From Kribbella solani (GTDB lineage: Bacteria; Actinomycetota; Actinomycetes; Propionibacteriales; Kribbellaceae): a DNA stretch of 64,000 nucleotides. A program made the position numbers and the translations under genes. The notes below the pieces were generated by a model. The model had not been told where the DNA came from and made no database searches. It saw only the letters and a list, made by a program, of their open reading frames with translations. Below are positions 15,302-24,529 of the stretch, one piece after another (positions within the stretch are counted from its first letter, which is position 1; each line of letters starts with the position of its first letter). The DNA lies in NCBI RefSeq assembly GCF_014205295.1, contig NZ_JACHNF010000001.1:5890001-5954000 (forward strand), written 5' to 3'.

Positions 15302-16320
15302 GACGCGTCACCGACCGTGCCGCGGCGCTGGAACAGGTCGCGCATGATGTCCTCGATGTCGGCGTCCGCGACGTCAAGATCGACCAGCGGACCGAGCCGC
15401 GTGAGCTGCTCCATCACCACGCCGGCCCGTTCGCGGTCAGCCTCCAGCTTCACCGTCTGGCCATCGACCGAGACCGCGCTGATCCCTTCCAGCCCGTCGA
15501 GCCGGGCGCCGTCGACCTCGGTCGCGTACGTGGCCCGGACCAGCTTTCGCGGTTGCGCCGTACGGACCAGCTCGTCCAGCGCGCCGTCGAACTGCAACCG
15601 CCCGTGATCGATGATCATCACCCGCGAACACAGCGCCTCGATGTCGTCCATGTCGTGGCTGGTGATCAGGATCGTCGTCCCGCGCAGCCGGTTCACGTCC
15701 GCGAGGAACGCCCGGACCCGCGCCTTCGCGACCACGTCCAGCCCGATCGTCGGCTCGTCCAGGAAGAGGATCTCCGGACCGTGTACGAGCGCGGCCATCA
15801 ACTCGAGCTTCATCCGCTCACCCAAAGAGGTCTTGCGTACCTGCACGTTCAGCAGGTGCTCCACTTCGAGCAACTCGGCCAGCTCGGCGACGTTGCGCTC
15901 GAACTCCTTGCTGGACAGGCCGTACATGTCCTTGTGCAGCAGCAGGCTCTCCATCGCCGGCACGTCCCACCACAGCATCGTCTTCTGGCCCATCACGAGC
16001 GCGATCCGGCGCAGGTAGTCGTGCTTGCGATCGGACGGCGTGTGGCCGAGTACCTCCAGGTCGCCGGACGTCGTGTAGAGCAGTCCGGACAGCATTTTCA
16101 GCGTCGTCGTTTTGCCGGCGCCGTTCGGGCCGAGCAGGCCGACGACTTCGCCACGGTGGATACCGAAGCTGATCCGGTCGACGGCGAGCCGCGTTTCGTA
16201 CTGGCGCCGGACCAGGCTCTTCAGCGCGCCGCCGAGCCCGGCGCGCTGCTGGTGAAAGGTGTACGTCTTCGTCAGATCATGAGCCGCGATGACCGGCGGC
16301 AAGGCGTCAGCAGGCGTCAC
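15298..16320 (-). CDS. ABC exporter ATPase
   Basis: A 340-aa ATPase from GTG 16320. Walker A is GLLGPNGAGKTTTLK, the Q-loop is in LVMGQKTMLWWD, the signature is TSLGERMKLELMAALVH (LGERMK instead of LSGGQ), Walker B is ILFLDEPTIGLD and the H-loop ILITSHDMDD. The degenerate signature and the long N-terminal loop (residues 22-45) are typical of the COG4586 subfamily paired with COG3694/COG4587 permeases, as found here. A C-terminal 80-residue domain follows. It energises the two downstream permeases and is the first gene of the operon, starting 123 bp from the divergent thioesterase. Confidence 0.88.
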   Translation of the reverse strand: MTPADALPPVIAAHDLTKTYTFHQQRAGLGGALKSLVRRQYETRLAVDRISFGIHRGEVVGLLGPNGAGKTTTLKMLSGLLYTTSGDLEVLGHTPSDRKHDYLRRIALVMGQKTMLWWDVPAMESLLLHKDMYGLSSKEFERNVAELAELLEVEHLLNVQVRKTSLGERMKLELMAALVHGPEILFLDEPTIGLDVVAKARVRAFLADVNRLRGTTILITSHDMDDIEALCSRVMIIDHGRLQFDGALDELVRTAQPRKLVRATYATEVDGARLDGLEGISAVSVDGQTVKLEADRERAGVVMEQLTRLGPLVDLDVADADIEDIMRDLFQRRGTVGDAS

Positions 16321-16442
16321 GGATGATGCACCGCTTTCGAGAGTCGGTTGACTTCGGACCGGGCAGCGTCACCGCGCCAACGGCCACGGTATGCCGGACG
16401 GAAAGCGTCGTCCACCGGATTCGAGGGCGGTATCGTGCGCGG

Positions 16443-16856
16443 GTGGCGGATTTGAGCTTGGAGATGGCGCGGAAGTTGCTCGCGGCGCAGCCGTTCAGCG
16501 TGTTGCTCGGGGCGCGGGTGACCGCGTTCGGGGACGGTGGCGCGACGCTGGAGCTCGACGTACGCGAGGAGCTGCGGCAGCAGAACGGTTTCCTGCACGG
16601 CGGCGTACTCAGCTACGCGGCCGACAACGCGCTCACCTTCGCGGGCGGGTCCGCGCTCGGCCCCGAGGTGCTGACCGGCGGCTTCACGATCAGCTACCTG
16701 CGGCCCGGGAAGGGTCAGCTGCTTCGCGCCGTGGCCAAGGTCGCGTACGCGGGCAGCCGGCAGGCGACCTGCACTTGCGAGCTGACCACGCTCGACGAGG
16801 CCGGCGACAGTACCCTGTGCGCGATCGCCCAGGGCACCATCATCGCTCGGCGTTGA
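16443..16856 (+). CDS. PaaI-like hotdog-fold thioesterase
   Basis: A 137-aa protein from GTG 16443; the frame is open upstream to 16323 but that part is basic and unlike the family. The hotdog core is clear: LRQQNGFLHGGVLSYAADNALTFAG carries the conserved Asn/His-Gly-Gly and Asp/Ala positions of PaaI/YiiD-type acyl-CoA thioesterases, followed by TGGFTISYLRPGKGQLLRA and CAIAQGTIIARR. It hydrolyses an acyl- or aryl-CoA. It is a single gene with no pathway partner nearby; the phenylacetate genes are 46 kb away. Confidence 0.8.
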   Translation: MADLSLEMARKLLAAQPFSVLLGARVTAFGDGGATLELDVREELRQQNGFLHGGVLSYAADNALTFAGGSALGPEVLTGGFTISYLRPGKGQLLRAVAKVAYAGSRQATCTCELTTLDEAGDSTLCAIAQGTIIARR

Positions 16857-16865
16857 AGGAGCAGC

Positions 16866-17198
16866 TCAGTCGAAGAGGTCGTCCAGAAAGGACTTCTTCC
16901 GCTTCTTCTGCTGGTACTGCTGATTGCCGTACCCATGGTTGTCGTACTTGCGATCGTCGTACTTGCGGTCGTCGTAGCGCCGGTCGTCACCGCGGCGCTC
17001 GTCGTACCGGCGGTCGTCGCCGCGCCGGTCGTCGTGCTGTTTCGGTGCGTTGTGCCGGAGCTCGGCGTCCACCAGGTGCTCGAGTTCACCCCGGTCGAGA
17101 AAGATGCCGCGGCAGTCACCGCACTGGTCGACGGTGACGCCGCTGCGTTCGTACGTTCGCATCAGTCCACGGCACTTGGGACAGGTCAGGCTTTCCAT
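16866..17198 (-). CDS. TFIIB-type zinc-ribbon protein with Asp/Arg repeat tail
   Basis: A 110-aa protein from ATG 17198. Residues 1-45 form a zinc ribbon: CPKC at 6-9 and CGDCRGIFLDRGELE near 26-40. From residue 55 there is a repetitive hydrophilic tail of DDRR/YDDRK units, then a Gln/Tyr stretch and a basic KKRKKSFLDDLFD end. Such proteins are widespread and uncharacterised. The repeats suggest a disordered or RNA/protein-binding tail. Its stop is 10 bp from the thioesterase stop (convergent). Confidence 0.75.
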   Translation of the reverse strand: MESLTCPKCRGLMRTYERSGVTVDQCGDCRGIFLDRGELEHLVDAELRHNAPKQHDDRRGDDRRYDERRGDDRRYDDRKYDDRKYDNHGYGNQQYQQKKRKKSFLDDLFD

Positions 17199-17262
17199 TC
17201 GACGACGGTAAGTGACGAATCCACCGTCATCGCTGGCTCTCAGTAAACTCTCAGCAAGTTCC

Positions 17263-17342
17263 TACTTGAACGCCGTGCTACCTGAACGCCGCCCTACCCG
17301 CGCGCCGTCCTACTTGAACGCCGTCCTACTTGAACGCGGCCA
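17263..17342. repeat. five 16-bp tandem units built on the 3' end of the penicillin-binding protein gene
   Basis: Units of 16 bp related to TACTTGAACGCCGTCC start at 17263, 17279, 17295, 17311 and 17327; the third is the most diverged. The last unit contains the stop codon and the final Ala-Phe-Lys codons of the minus-strand gene, so the array repeats the gene's own terminus downstream of the stop. Each copy supplies another stop. It looks like slippage expansion. Confidence 0.8.
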
Positions 17343-19224
17343 GGAACGGCTTCAGGATCGGGCCGGCCGTGTGCGAACCGGACTCGCCGCCCTCGACGAT
17401 CACCGCGAACGCGACATCGCCGCGGTAGCCCGCCATCCAGGCGTTGGTGGTGACCTTGCCGTTCACGACCACCTCGGCCGTACCGGTCTTCGCCGCGACC
17501 GTTCCGCTGCCGGCCAGCACCTTCCCCGTACCGCCGGTGACGGTGGTCCGCATGAACGTCCGCAGCGCCGCGACGGTTGCCGCAGGCAACGGGCTGGCGG
17601 CGGCACCGGCGGCGTCCTTGCCCGGTACCAGCACCGGCTTCATCGCGGTGCCGTGGTCGACCGTGGCGGCGACCAGCGCGATCGCCAGCGGGCTCGCGGT
17701 GACGGTGCCCTGGCCGATCATCGACGCGGCTTCCTCGACGTCGTCCTTCGGCATCGGCACCTGGCCACCGTACGCCGACAGGGACAGGCCCAGGTCGCGG
17801 CCGATGCCGAACATCGACGCGGCCTTGGTCATCCCGTCCTTCGGCAGCCGCCCGTGCTGCGAGATGAACGCCGTGTTGCAGGACTCGTTGAACGCCTTCT
17901 GCATGGTGCCGGCGCCGTACGCGGCCAGCGCGTCGTAGTTCTTGAAGGTCTTGCCGAACACGTTGATCGTGTCCGTACACGGCAACTGGGTGGTCGTGCT
18001 CTCACCACTACCGAGCAACGCCGCCGAGGTGACGATCTTGAACGTCGAACCCGGCGCGTACCGGCCTTGGAACGCGCGGTTGTAGCTCGTCGGGTCCGGG
18101 CCGTTCGCGGCGGCCAGGATCTGGCCGGTCGACGCCTGCACGGCAACCAGCGAGGCCGGCAGCTTGCTGGTCGCGAGCGCGGCCTCGGCGGCCTTCTGCA
18201 TGTTCGTGTCGATGGTGGTCTTCACCGGCTGCCCGGCGGTGCCCTTCTGGGTGAAGACGGTCTTGATCGTCAGCTTGGTCTTGCCGTCCCGGAGCGCGAC
18301 GGTGCCACCGGGCGTACCGGCGAGTTGCTGCTGGAACGAGTACTGCAGGCCCGTCGTCCCGACCTGGTCCTGGGCGGACGCGGTCGGGCCGGCGTTCTTG
18401 AGGGTGTCTTCGGTGGCGGTCTTCATGGTGCCGATCAGCGAGCGCGCGAAGTTCGCGGTCGGTGGCAGCGACTGCGTACCGCCCATCGTCAGCACGCCCG
18501 GGAGCTTGGTCATCGTCGGCCGGAGCGCCTCCCACTCCTCGGCCCGGATGGTGATCGCGTCGACGAACTCACCGGCCGGCGCGGCCTTCGCGCGGGCGGC
18601 CAGCTTCGCGGCGTCGACGTCCAGGTACTTCGCGAACGCCGCGTACGTCGCCGGGGTCGCCTTCGTACCCGACGCGACGCCGACGATCACGACCTGCCGG
18701 TTCGCGGTCAGGGCGACACCGTTGCGATCCAGGATCGACGCCCGGGCGGGCAGCGCGCGGACACGCTTGAGGTAGTTGTTGTCGCCGAGACCGGGGTAGA
18801 TGGTGTCGCCGGAGGCCTTCACCTTCCAGTTGTCGCCGGTCTTCACGGCGGCCGCCGTGCTGGTCCACTTCATCGTGCCGATGCCACGGAGCTGTGCCTC
18901 AACGGCCAGGTCCTGCGTGCAGTTGTTGTCGTCGCTGCACTTCGGGTCGCCCTGTGGCGTCACCGTCACCGTGCTGGTCACCAGCGCGCTGTCGACATCG
19001 TCGAGCCGCTTGGCGAACACGGTCGGGTTGTCGGTGAGCGCGCCGGCCGCGTCCGGTTTGCCGTTCGGCGCCCAGGCTTTCACCCAGGCGTCGGCGAACT
19101 GCTTGATCACGGCGCCGGACGCCTGCTGCTCGCTGTTCCCTGACTTCCCGCCGGATTTGCTGTCGGAACAACCGGCGGTGATCAGCAGGCTACTCAGGCA
19201 GACGATCGCAGTGGTTCGCTTCAC
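17326..19224 (-). CDS. penicillin-binding transpeptidase lipoprotein with NTF2-like (MecA_N) domain
   Basis: A 632-aa class B-type PBP. GTG 19224 gives a lipoprotein signal with lipobox LITAGC (Cys19). Residues 35-145 are an NTF2-like/MecA_N domain (AVIKQFADAWVKAW..., WKVKASGDTIYPGL), then a PBP dimerisation-like region beginning RASILDRNGVALT. The transpeptidase domain has STFK (S393, K396), SCN (448-450) and KTG (579-581), so all catalytic motifs are intact. It crosslinks peptidoglycan outside the membrane. PBPs of this architecture include low-beta-lactam-affinity types such as PBP2a; whether this one is resistant cannot be told. A longer start up to 19275 is possible. Its 3' end lies in a 16-bp repeat array. 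Confidence 0.9.
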   Translation of the reverse strand: MKRTTAIVCLSSLLITAGCSDSKSGGKSGNSEQQASGAVIKQFADAWVKAWAPNGKPDAAGALTDNPTVFAKRLDDVDSALVTSTVTVTPQGDPKCSDDNNCTQDLAVEAQLRGIGTMKWTSTAAAVKTGDNWKVKASGDTIYPGLGDNNYLKRVRALPARASILDRNGVALTANRQVVIVGVASGTKATPATYAAFAKYLDVDAAKLAARAKAAPAGEFVDAITIRAEEWEALRPTMTKLPGVLTMGGTQSLPPTANFARSLIGTMKTATEDTLKNAGPTASAQDQVGTTGLQYSFQQQLAGTPGGTVALRDGKTKLTIKTVFTQKGTAGQPVKTTIDTNMQKAAEAALATSKLPASLVAVQASTGQILAAANGPDPTSYNRAFQGRYAPGSTFKIVTSAALLGSGESTTTQLPCTDTINVFGKTFKNYDALAAYGAGTMQKAFNESCNTAFISQHGRLPKDGMTKAASMFGIGRDLGLSLSAYGGQVPMPKDDVEEAASMIGQGTVTASPLAIALVAATVDHGTAMKPVLVPGKDAAGAAASPLPAATVAALRTFMRTTVTGGTGKVLAGSGTVAAKTGTAEVVVNGKVTTNAWMAGYRGDVAFAVIVEGGESGSHTAGPILKPFLAAFK

Positions 19225-19444
19225 GTTCCCAACTCTCGCACGACGACGGATGGACACCTTGCACCTACTGGGCACAGTCTTCGGCGTGTGGCTACCTCAC
19301 CACGAGGGCGAAACTACTCAACCCGCCCAAGTGAGAGGGCGTCTGACACCCTCTTGGACGCCGCCGCCTGCTCAGGAGTTGCCTCGGAGCCGAAGCGTGA
19401 ATCGGGACCAAGACGTTCGGTGAATCGGCGTATTCTGCACGTTT

Positions 19445-19774
19445 GTGAACCGCCTTGCTCTGCACAGCCGCCTGATTCCCGGGACCGAAGAGGCCTACGA
19501 GATCGAGCACGCCCGTGTCTGGCCGGAACTCATCACCGCGATGAACACGGCCGGCATCAGCGACTGGTCGATCTGGCGCAGTGGCCGCGACCTCTTCCAC
19601 CTGGTCGTCACCGACGACTTCGAGGCCGCGCTCGCGTACCTGCGCGACGACCCGACCGACCAGCGCTGGCAGCAGCACATGAGCCAGTTCGTGGAAGGTT
19701 TCGCCGCGAACCCGGACGGCGTCGCGGGCCAGGCCCTCCGTCATGTCTGGACAATGAGCGAGCAGACCGACTAG
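19445..19774 (+). CDS. L-rhamnose mutarotase family protein (RhaM-like)
   Basis: A 109-aa protein of the dimeric ferredoxin-like RhaM family, which interconverts alpha and beta anomers of L-rhamnose or similar 6-deoxy sugars. Characteristic parts are ALHSRLIPGTEEAYEIEHA with the catalytic His region, WPELITAMNTAGISDWSIWR, and MSQFVEGF. GTG 19445 has no Shine-Dalgarno sequence, but TATTCT lies 8 bases upstream (19431-19436), so it is probably leaderless. It may serve the deoxy-sugar pathway at 6.6-10.3 kb, although it is not adjacent. Confidence 0.82.
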   Translation: MNRLALHSRLIPGTEEAYEIEHARVWPELITAMNTAGISDWSIWRSGRDLFHLVVTDDFEAALAYLRDDPTDQRWQQHMSQFVEGFAANPDGVAGQALRHVWTMSEQTD

Positions 19775-19804
19775 CACCCGGGCCCACTGGTCCCCCGGCC
19801 CCGG

Positions 19805-20503
19805 TCAGTACATCTCCCAGACCAGGACCTCGGCTCCGGCCGGGCCCGCGGTCACCCGCTCGCCGCCGGAGCCGGTGAGGCGTACGGCATCCGCCGCCGC
19901 GAGCTCGCCCGCGCCCTCGAGGACTGCCGTTCCGGCGGCCAGGAACAGGTGCAGATGCGGCGCACCCGGAAGCTCGATCGACTGACCTGGAGCGAGGCGC
20001 GCGACGGACAGCCCGGCGGCCGGCTGATTGAGCCGGATCGCCGCGGCCGACGCGTGCTTGGTCAGACCGGACGCGACCGGGATCAATTCACCGGTACTCA
20101 GATCCAGCTCGGCCTGCTCGTAGGACGGGGTCAGATCGAAACGGTCCGGGCGTACCCACATCTGGACGTAGTGCACCGGCTCCGCACCGTCGTTCCACTC
20201 GGAGTGGCGAATCCCGGAGCCGGCCGACATCCGCTGCGCGAGCCCCGGATGTACGACGCCACTGTTCCCCTCGGAATCCCGATGCGCCAGCGCACCGTCA
20301 AGCACCCAGGTCACGATCTCCAGGTCCTGATGCGGATGCGGTTCGAACCCCGTACCCGGTGCCACCGTCTCGTCGTTGTGCGCGACCAGGAAGCCGAACC
20401 CGACATTCGCCGGATCGTAGAACTCCCCGAACGAGAACGAATGCCACGAGTCCAGCCACTCACTCGCGGTCCGGAACCGCTCGTCCGCCCGGTGTATCTC
20501 CAC
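19805..20503 (-). CDS. pirin-family protein
   Basis: A 232-aa bicupin from ATG 20503. The N-terminal cupin has FGFLVAHNDETVAPGTGF, the metal-binding HPHQDLEIVTWVLDG (two His and a Glu) and QRMSAGSGIRHSEWN (third His), matching YhhW-type quercetin-dioxygenase-like pirins. The second cupin keeps the fold without metal ligands. Such proteins are metal-binding cytoplasmic oxidoreductase-like or regulatory factors. It lies downstream of the pepD terminator on the same strand and is probably transcribed alone. Confidence 0.85.
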   Translation of the reverse strand: MEIHRADERFRTASEWLDSWHSFSFGEFYDPANVGFGFLVAHNDETVAPGTGFEPHPHQDLEIVTWVLDGALAHRDSEGNSGVVHPGLAQRMSAGSGIRHSEWNDGAEPVHYVQMWVRPDRFDLTPSYEQAELDLSTGELIPVASGLTKHASAAAIRLNQPAAGLSVARLAPGQSIELPGAPHLHLFLAAGTAVLEGAGELAAADAVRLTGSGGERVTAGPAGAEVLVWEMY

Positions 20504-20524
20504 GAGGTACAGCCTACGAAAAAC

Positions 20525-20555
20525 GGACTGCGCCGCTCGGTGGGCGGCGCAGTCC
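20525..20555 (-). terminator. rho-independent terminator of pepD
   Basis: A perfect 12-bp stem (GGACTGCGCCGC at 20525-20536 and its complement at 20544-20555) with a 7-base loop. Read on the minus strand it follows the pepD stop by 22 bp and is followed by GTTTTTCG. It separates the mprA-mprB-pepD operon from pirin. Confidence 0.85.
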
Positions 20556-20577
20556 GGTCTATGGAGTGGACGTTTGA

Positions 20578-22083
20578 TCAGCCGGTCGGGTTCCCGTTGT
20601 CGGAGCCGAGGGTGGCGCTGATCGACTGCGACTTGCCGCCGCGGGTGACGGTGAGCTTCACCTGGTCGCCCGGGCGGTGCGAACGGACCGCGGCGACCAA
20701 CGCGTCCCCTGACGCGATCGCCTTGCCGTCGACGGCGGTGACCACATCACCTGACCGCAGACCGGCCTTGTCCGCCGCACCGCCGGACGTAACCTCGCCG
20801 AGGCGTGCTCCGTTGCTGAGCCCGTCGGAGGACTGCGCGTCGCCGACCTGTACGCCGAGCCGTGCATGCGTGGCCTTGCCCTTGGCCACCAGCTCGTCGA
20901 TGATCGGCTTGGCCTGGTCGATCGGAATCGCGAAACCCAGGCCGATGTTCCCGCCTTCGGATTGTCCCGATCCGCCGGCGGTTTTGATCGCGCTGTTGAT
21001 ACCGACCACCTGGCCGGCGAGGTCGATCAGGGCGCCGCCCGAGTTTCCGGGGTTGATCGCGGCGTCCGTCTGGATTGCTGGGAAGACCGTCGTGCTGTCC
21101 TGCTGCTGGTCGCCGGAGGTGACCGGGCGGTTCAGCGCCGAGACGATACCGCTGGTGACGGTCGCCTCCAGGCCGAACGGTGAACCGATCGCGACCACGC
21201 CCTGCCCGACCGCGAGCTGCCCGCTCTTGCCGAGCGTCGCCGGGGTCAGGTCCGTCGCCTGGGCCTGGATGACGGCCAGGTCGGTGAGCGGATCGGTGCC
21301 CTTGATCGTGGCCGGTACCGTCCGGCCGTCGTTCAGTATCACCGAGATGGTCGCGCCCTGGCCGGCACCCGCCACCACGTGGTTGTTGGTGACGATCAGG
21401 CCGTCCTTGCTGATCACGATGCCGGAGCCGGTGGCGGCGCCCTGGCTGGTGGCGACGGCGATCTTGACCACGCTCGGCAGTACCTTGGCCGCGGCGCTCT
21501 GCACCGAGCCGTCCGGAGCCGCGGCGGGTGCCGCCTGGTTGCCGTTCAGCGGGGCCGTCACCGACGGCGAGTTGGTCGAGGTGTCGTTGGTGGCGGAGTA
21601 CACCGCCGCGCCGCCGACGCCGCCGGCCGTACCGACCAGGAGCGCGGTCAGCGCGACCAGCGCCAGACCGGTCCGCCGCTTCGGCTTCTCCGCGGTCGCG
21701 GTGCCCGGTCCGCCTGGTCCACCCGGTCCGCCCGGCTGCTGTGGTCCGAGGGGCCAGCTCGGGCCCGGAGACGTCCCCTGATGCGTCCCCGGCGCGCCGA
21801 ACTGTGGGTACCCCCCGCCACCGGCGGGGGGTTGACCCGGCCGCTGCCCCAGCGGCTCCGAGTCCGGCCGCGGCTGCCCGTACCCGCCCTGCGGCGCGTA
21901 CTGCTGCTGCTGGTGCTGCCCATACACCGGCAACTGCTGCGTCCGCTCCGGCCCCTGCGGTCCCTGTGCATTCTGGCCGGGCTGGTTTGGCTGCTGCGGC
22001 TGGTTCTCGGTCATGACGAGTACTTTGTCGGCCGGACCTGAGAGCCCCCTGAAGATCCGCTCGGAGAGACCGAAGAACTCCAT
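20578..22083 (-). CDS. pepD: HtrA/PepD-like trypsin-fold serine protease with PDZ domain
   Basis: A 501-aa membrane-anchored HtrA. ATG 22083 has AGAGGA upstream; ATG 22014 (MTENQPQQ) lacks one. Residues 24-135 are a cytoplasmic Gln/Pro/Gly-rich low-complexity tail, 140-165 the single membrane segment, 195-390 the protease with H235 (NNHVV), D268 (TDLAV) and S348 (NPGNSGG), and 400-490 a PDZ domain. It degrades or refolds damaged proteins outside the membrane. The order response regulator, kinase, HtrA matches mprA-mprB-pepD of mycobacteria, where the protease is both a target and a feedback regulator of MprAB. Ends at a strong terminator. Confidence 0.9.
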   Translation of the reverse strand: MEFFGLSERIFRGLSGPADKVLVMTENQPQQPNQPGQNAQGPQGPERTQQLPVYGQHQQQQYAPQGGYGQPRPDSEPLGQRPGQPPAGGGGYPQFGAPGTHQGTSPGPSWPLGPQQPGGPGGPGGPGTATAEKPKRRTGLALVALTALLVGTAGGVGGAAVYSATNDTSTNSPSVTAPLNGNQAAPAAAPDGSVQSAAAKVLPSVVKIAVATSQGAATGSGIVISKDGLIVTNNHVVAGAGQGATISVILNDGRTVPATIKGTDPLTDLAVIQAQATDLTPATLGKSGQLAVGQGVVAIGSPFGLEATVTSGIVSALNRPVTSGDQQQDSTTVFPAIQTDAAINPGNSGGALIDLAGQVVGINSAIKTAGGSGQSEGGNIGLGFAIPIDQAKPIIDELVAKGKATHARLGVQVGDAQSSDGLSNGARLGEVTSGGAADKAGLRSGDVVTAVDGKAIASGDALVAAVRSHRPGDQVKLTVTRGGKSQSISATLGSDNGNPTG

Positions 22084-22131
22084 GAAGATCCTCTGAAGGA
22101 CCTGTCAGGTTCTCCTCAGCGAGTCAGCGAG

Positions 22132-23748
22132 TCAGCGGGTCTGGGTCGCCGCGTGCGGCAGCCACAGCGTGAACTGAGCTCCAGAGCCCGGGACGTTGCG
22201 GGCGTAGATCATGCCGCCGTGCTGTTCGGCGGCGTGTTTGACGATGGCCAGGCCCAGGCCGGAGCCGGGGAGGCCGCGGGCCTCGCTGGAGCGGTAGAAG
22301 CGCTCGAACACGTGTGGGAGGTCCGCCTCGGCGATGCCGGGGCCGGAGTCGGTCACCGTGAGTACGCCGTCCAGCAGGCGCACGGTGACGTGTCCGGCCG
22401 GCTGGTCGTCGGTGTGTTGGGCCGCACCCGCGGGGACGCTGTACTTCGCCGCGTTGTCCAGCAGGTTCGTGACGGCGCGTCCAAGCAGCCGCTCGTCACC
22501 CCAGACCGGGAACGGAGTGAGTTGCACGTCCCACTCCAGTCCGGGTGCACGGCGGCGTACCTTCATCACCGCGTCCTCGACCACGTTGGAAAGCTCGATC
22601 AGCTCCGCGTTGCGTACCTGCGGGGTGTCGCGCGCCAGCTCGGTCAGGTCGCCGATCAGCGTGGTCAACTCGTCCATCTGCGCGCGTACGTCGTCGAGCA
22701 GCTGCTGGCGATCCTCCGGCCGCAGTCCGCCGCGCTTGTCCGCCTGGGCGAGCAGGTCGAGGTTGGTACGGACACTGGTCAGCGGCGTACGCAGCTCGTG
22801 CCCGGCGTCGCCGACCAGCCGCCGCTGGCGGTCCCGGGACTGTGCGAGCGCCCCGAGCATCGCGTTGAACGCCATGGCCAGCCGGGAGATCTCATCGGTT
22901 CCACTGACCGGGATCGGTTTCAGGTCTTCGGTACGCGCGACGTGCTCGGCCGCACCGGTCAGCCGCGCCAACGGCCGCAGACCGGACCGCGCGACCGCGT
23001 TACCCGCCAGCGCCGCACCGATCACACCGATCAGCCCGAACGCCCACAGCACGATCCCCAGGTTGTGCAACGTCTTGTCAATCGGCCCGAGCGACTGCGC
23101 GACCACCAGGGCACCGGGCTGGAGATAGTTCTCCGGTTCCGCGTGGCAGGCCTCGCTCAGGGTCGGCGGACAGTACTTGGCCGGGACGGCGACGACGCGG
23201 AAGTGCGTGCCGGCGTTGCGCAGGCCGACGGTCCGCAGGCTTGCCTCGTTGCCCTGGGCTCTCGCGATCTGGAGCTCGTCGTCGCCCATCGGCGGCAGCA
23301 GACTCTTCGGCGGCCCGAACTTCTCGCCGTCCGCGCTGATCACGCCGACGCGGATGTCGCTCAGGCCGAGCGCGTCGGAAGGGACGCTCTGCAGGATCGT
23401 GAGGTCCGTCAGGACGCCCTTCTGCGCCGCCTGGACCGCGCGCTGGGTCAGGCTGTTGTCCAGGTTCTGGTACATCTGCTGGCGCACGGTGACGTACGCC
23501 GCGATGCTCACGATCGCCACCGCCAGGCCGACCGCGACGGCCGCGAGCAGCGTTACGCGGGCGTGCAGGCTCAGCTTGTGGAGGGTTTCGTTCCACCAGG
23601 TCTGGGTCCGGGCAGCCGTCGCCGCCACCCGGTTGCCGTTGCCGTTGCCGTTGGCAACAGGCTGCGCGGGCGGGGGTGATTGTTGCGGCTGTTGCGGTTT
23701 CGGCCCACCGGTGTACGACGGGAAGTCCTGCGGGTGCTGCTGACTCAC
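22132..23748 (-). CDS. mprB: MprB-like sensor histidine kinase
   Basis: A 538-aa kinase; its GTG 23748 overlaps the regulator stop (GTGA). Residues 1-50 form a Gln/Pro/Asn-rich cytoplasmic tail, then TM1 (about 66-88), an extracellular sensor of about 140 residues with two Cys (KYCPP, EACHA), TM2 (230-252), HAMP (253-305), HisKA with phospho-acceptor H317 ([10 protein letters not shown]), and HATPase with N-box [10 protein letters not shown]1 TDSGPGIAE and G2 GSGLGLAIV. It signals envelope stress to MprA. The acidic and Cys-bearing sensor differs in detail from mycobacterial forms. Downstream 48 bp separate it from pepD. Confidence 0.88.
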   Translation of the reverse strand: MSQQHPQDFPSYTGGPKPQQPQQSPPPAQPVANGNGNGNRVAATAARTQTWWNETLHKLSLHARVTLLAAVAVGLAVAIVSIAAYVTVRQQMYQNLDNSLTQRAVQAAQKGVLTDLTILQSVPSDALGLSDIRVGVISADGEKFGPPKSLLPPMGDDELQIARAQGNEASLRTVGLRNAGTHFRVVAVPAKYCPPTLSEACHAEPENYLQPGALVVAQSLGPIDKTLHNLGIVLWAFGLIGVIGAALAGNAVARSGLRPLARLTGAAEHVARTEDLKPIPVSGTDEISRLAMAFNAMLGALAQSRDRQRRLVGDAGHELRTPLTSVRTNLDLLAQADKRGGLRPEDRQQLLDDVRAQMDELTTLIGDLTELARDTPQVRNAELIELSNVVEDAVMKVRRRAPGLEWDVQLTPFPVWGDERLLGRAVTNLLDNAAKYSVPAGAAQHTDDQPAGHVTVRLLDGVLTVTDSGPGIAEADLPHVFERFYRSSEARGLPGSGLGLAIVKHAAEQHGGMIYARNVPGSGAQFTLWLPHAATQTR

Positions 23749-24437
23749 GGCGGCGTGTCCCTCAGCACGTACCCGATGCCGCGGACGGTGTGGATCAGCC
23801 GCGGCAGACCGTTCACCTCGGTCTTCCGGCGCAGGTAGCCGATGTACACCTCGAGTGAGTTCGCGGTGGTGGGGAAGTCGTAGCCCCAGACCGCATCCAG
23901 GATGACGGCACGCTCCAGCACGCGACGTGGGTTGCGGATCAACAGCTCCAGCAGAGAGAACTCAGTACGGGTCAGCTGGATCGCTATGTCGCCACGGTGC
24001 ACCTCATGCGCGTCCACGTCGACAACCAGGTCGGCGTACTGCAGTACCTCGCCGCGCTGGCCGCCCTCACCAGGAGCAGCGCTGCGGCGCAGCAGCGCGC
24101 GCAGGCGGGCCAGTAGCTCCTCCAGCGCGAACGGCTTGGTCAGGTAGTCGTCACCGCCGGCGTCCAGGCCGTCCACCCGGTCCGCCACCGCGTCGCGCGC
24201 GGTCAGTACCAGGATCGGCACATTGTTGCCCGCGGCCCGCAGCGCCTTGGTGGTCTCCAGACCGTCCAGACGCGGCATCATCACGTCCATCACCACAACG
24301 TCCGGCTCGACGTTGCCGATCACCGCGAGCGCCTCGGCGCCGTCGGACGCGGTCACCACCTCGAAGTCGTTGAACTCCAGCGAACGACGCAACGAGTCCC
24401 GGACCGCCCGGTCGTCGTCCACCACCAGTACCCGCAT
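23745..24437 (-). CDS. mprA: MprA-like OmpR-family response regulator
   Basis: A 230-aa regulator from ATG 24437. The receiver has the acidic pocket VVDDD, phospho-acceptor D51 (VVVMDVMMP), T79 and K101 (LTKPF). The winged helix covers about 130-225 ([34 protein letters not shown], then YLRRKTE). It activates or represses envelope-stress genes on phosphorylation by the adjacent kinase and is the first gene of the operon. A TGAGAA direct repeat with 11-bp period lies 52-68 bp upstream and may be its own binding site. Confidence 0.9.
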   Translation of the reverse strand: MRVLVVDDDRAVRDSLRRSLEFNDFEVVTASDGAEALAVIGNVEPDVVVMDVMMPRLDGLETTKALRAAGNNVPILVLTARDAVADRVDGLDAGGDDYLTKPFALEELLARLRALLRRSAAPGEGGQRGEVLQYADLVVDVDAHEVHRGDIAIQLTRTEFSLLELLIRNPRRVLERAVILDAVWGYDFPTTANSLEVYIGYLRRKTEVNGLPRLIHTVRGIGYVLRDTPP

Positions 24438-24488
24438 CGTCTGCCCCGCTCCGCTCGAAGTTCCGCCACCGAGCGTAGGGCGCTTCTG

Positions 24489-24505
24489 TGAGAATCGCCT
24501 GAGAA
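24489..24505 (-). promoter_or_regulatory. putative MprA autoregulatory direct repeat
   Basis: TGAGAA occurs at 24489-24494 and 24500-24505 on the plus strand (TTCTCA on the coding strand of mprA), one helical turn (11 bp) apart, 52-68 bp before the mprA ATG. OmpR-family regulators bind such direct repeats, and mycobacterial MprA is known to bind upstream of its own gene. It lies between mprA and the end of the DMT exporter gene. Confidence 0.45.
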
Positions 24506-24529
24506 CCCGCTGATGGCTCGCCCAACAGC

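Noticed and set aside
17212-19143. 643-codon open frame on the plus strand opposite the penicillin-binding protein
   Set aside because: It is Arg/Gly/Val-rich nonsense antisense to a gene with all PBP motifs; high GC keeps such frames open.
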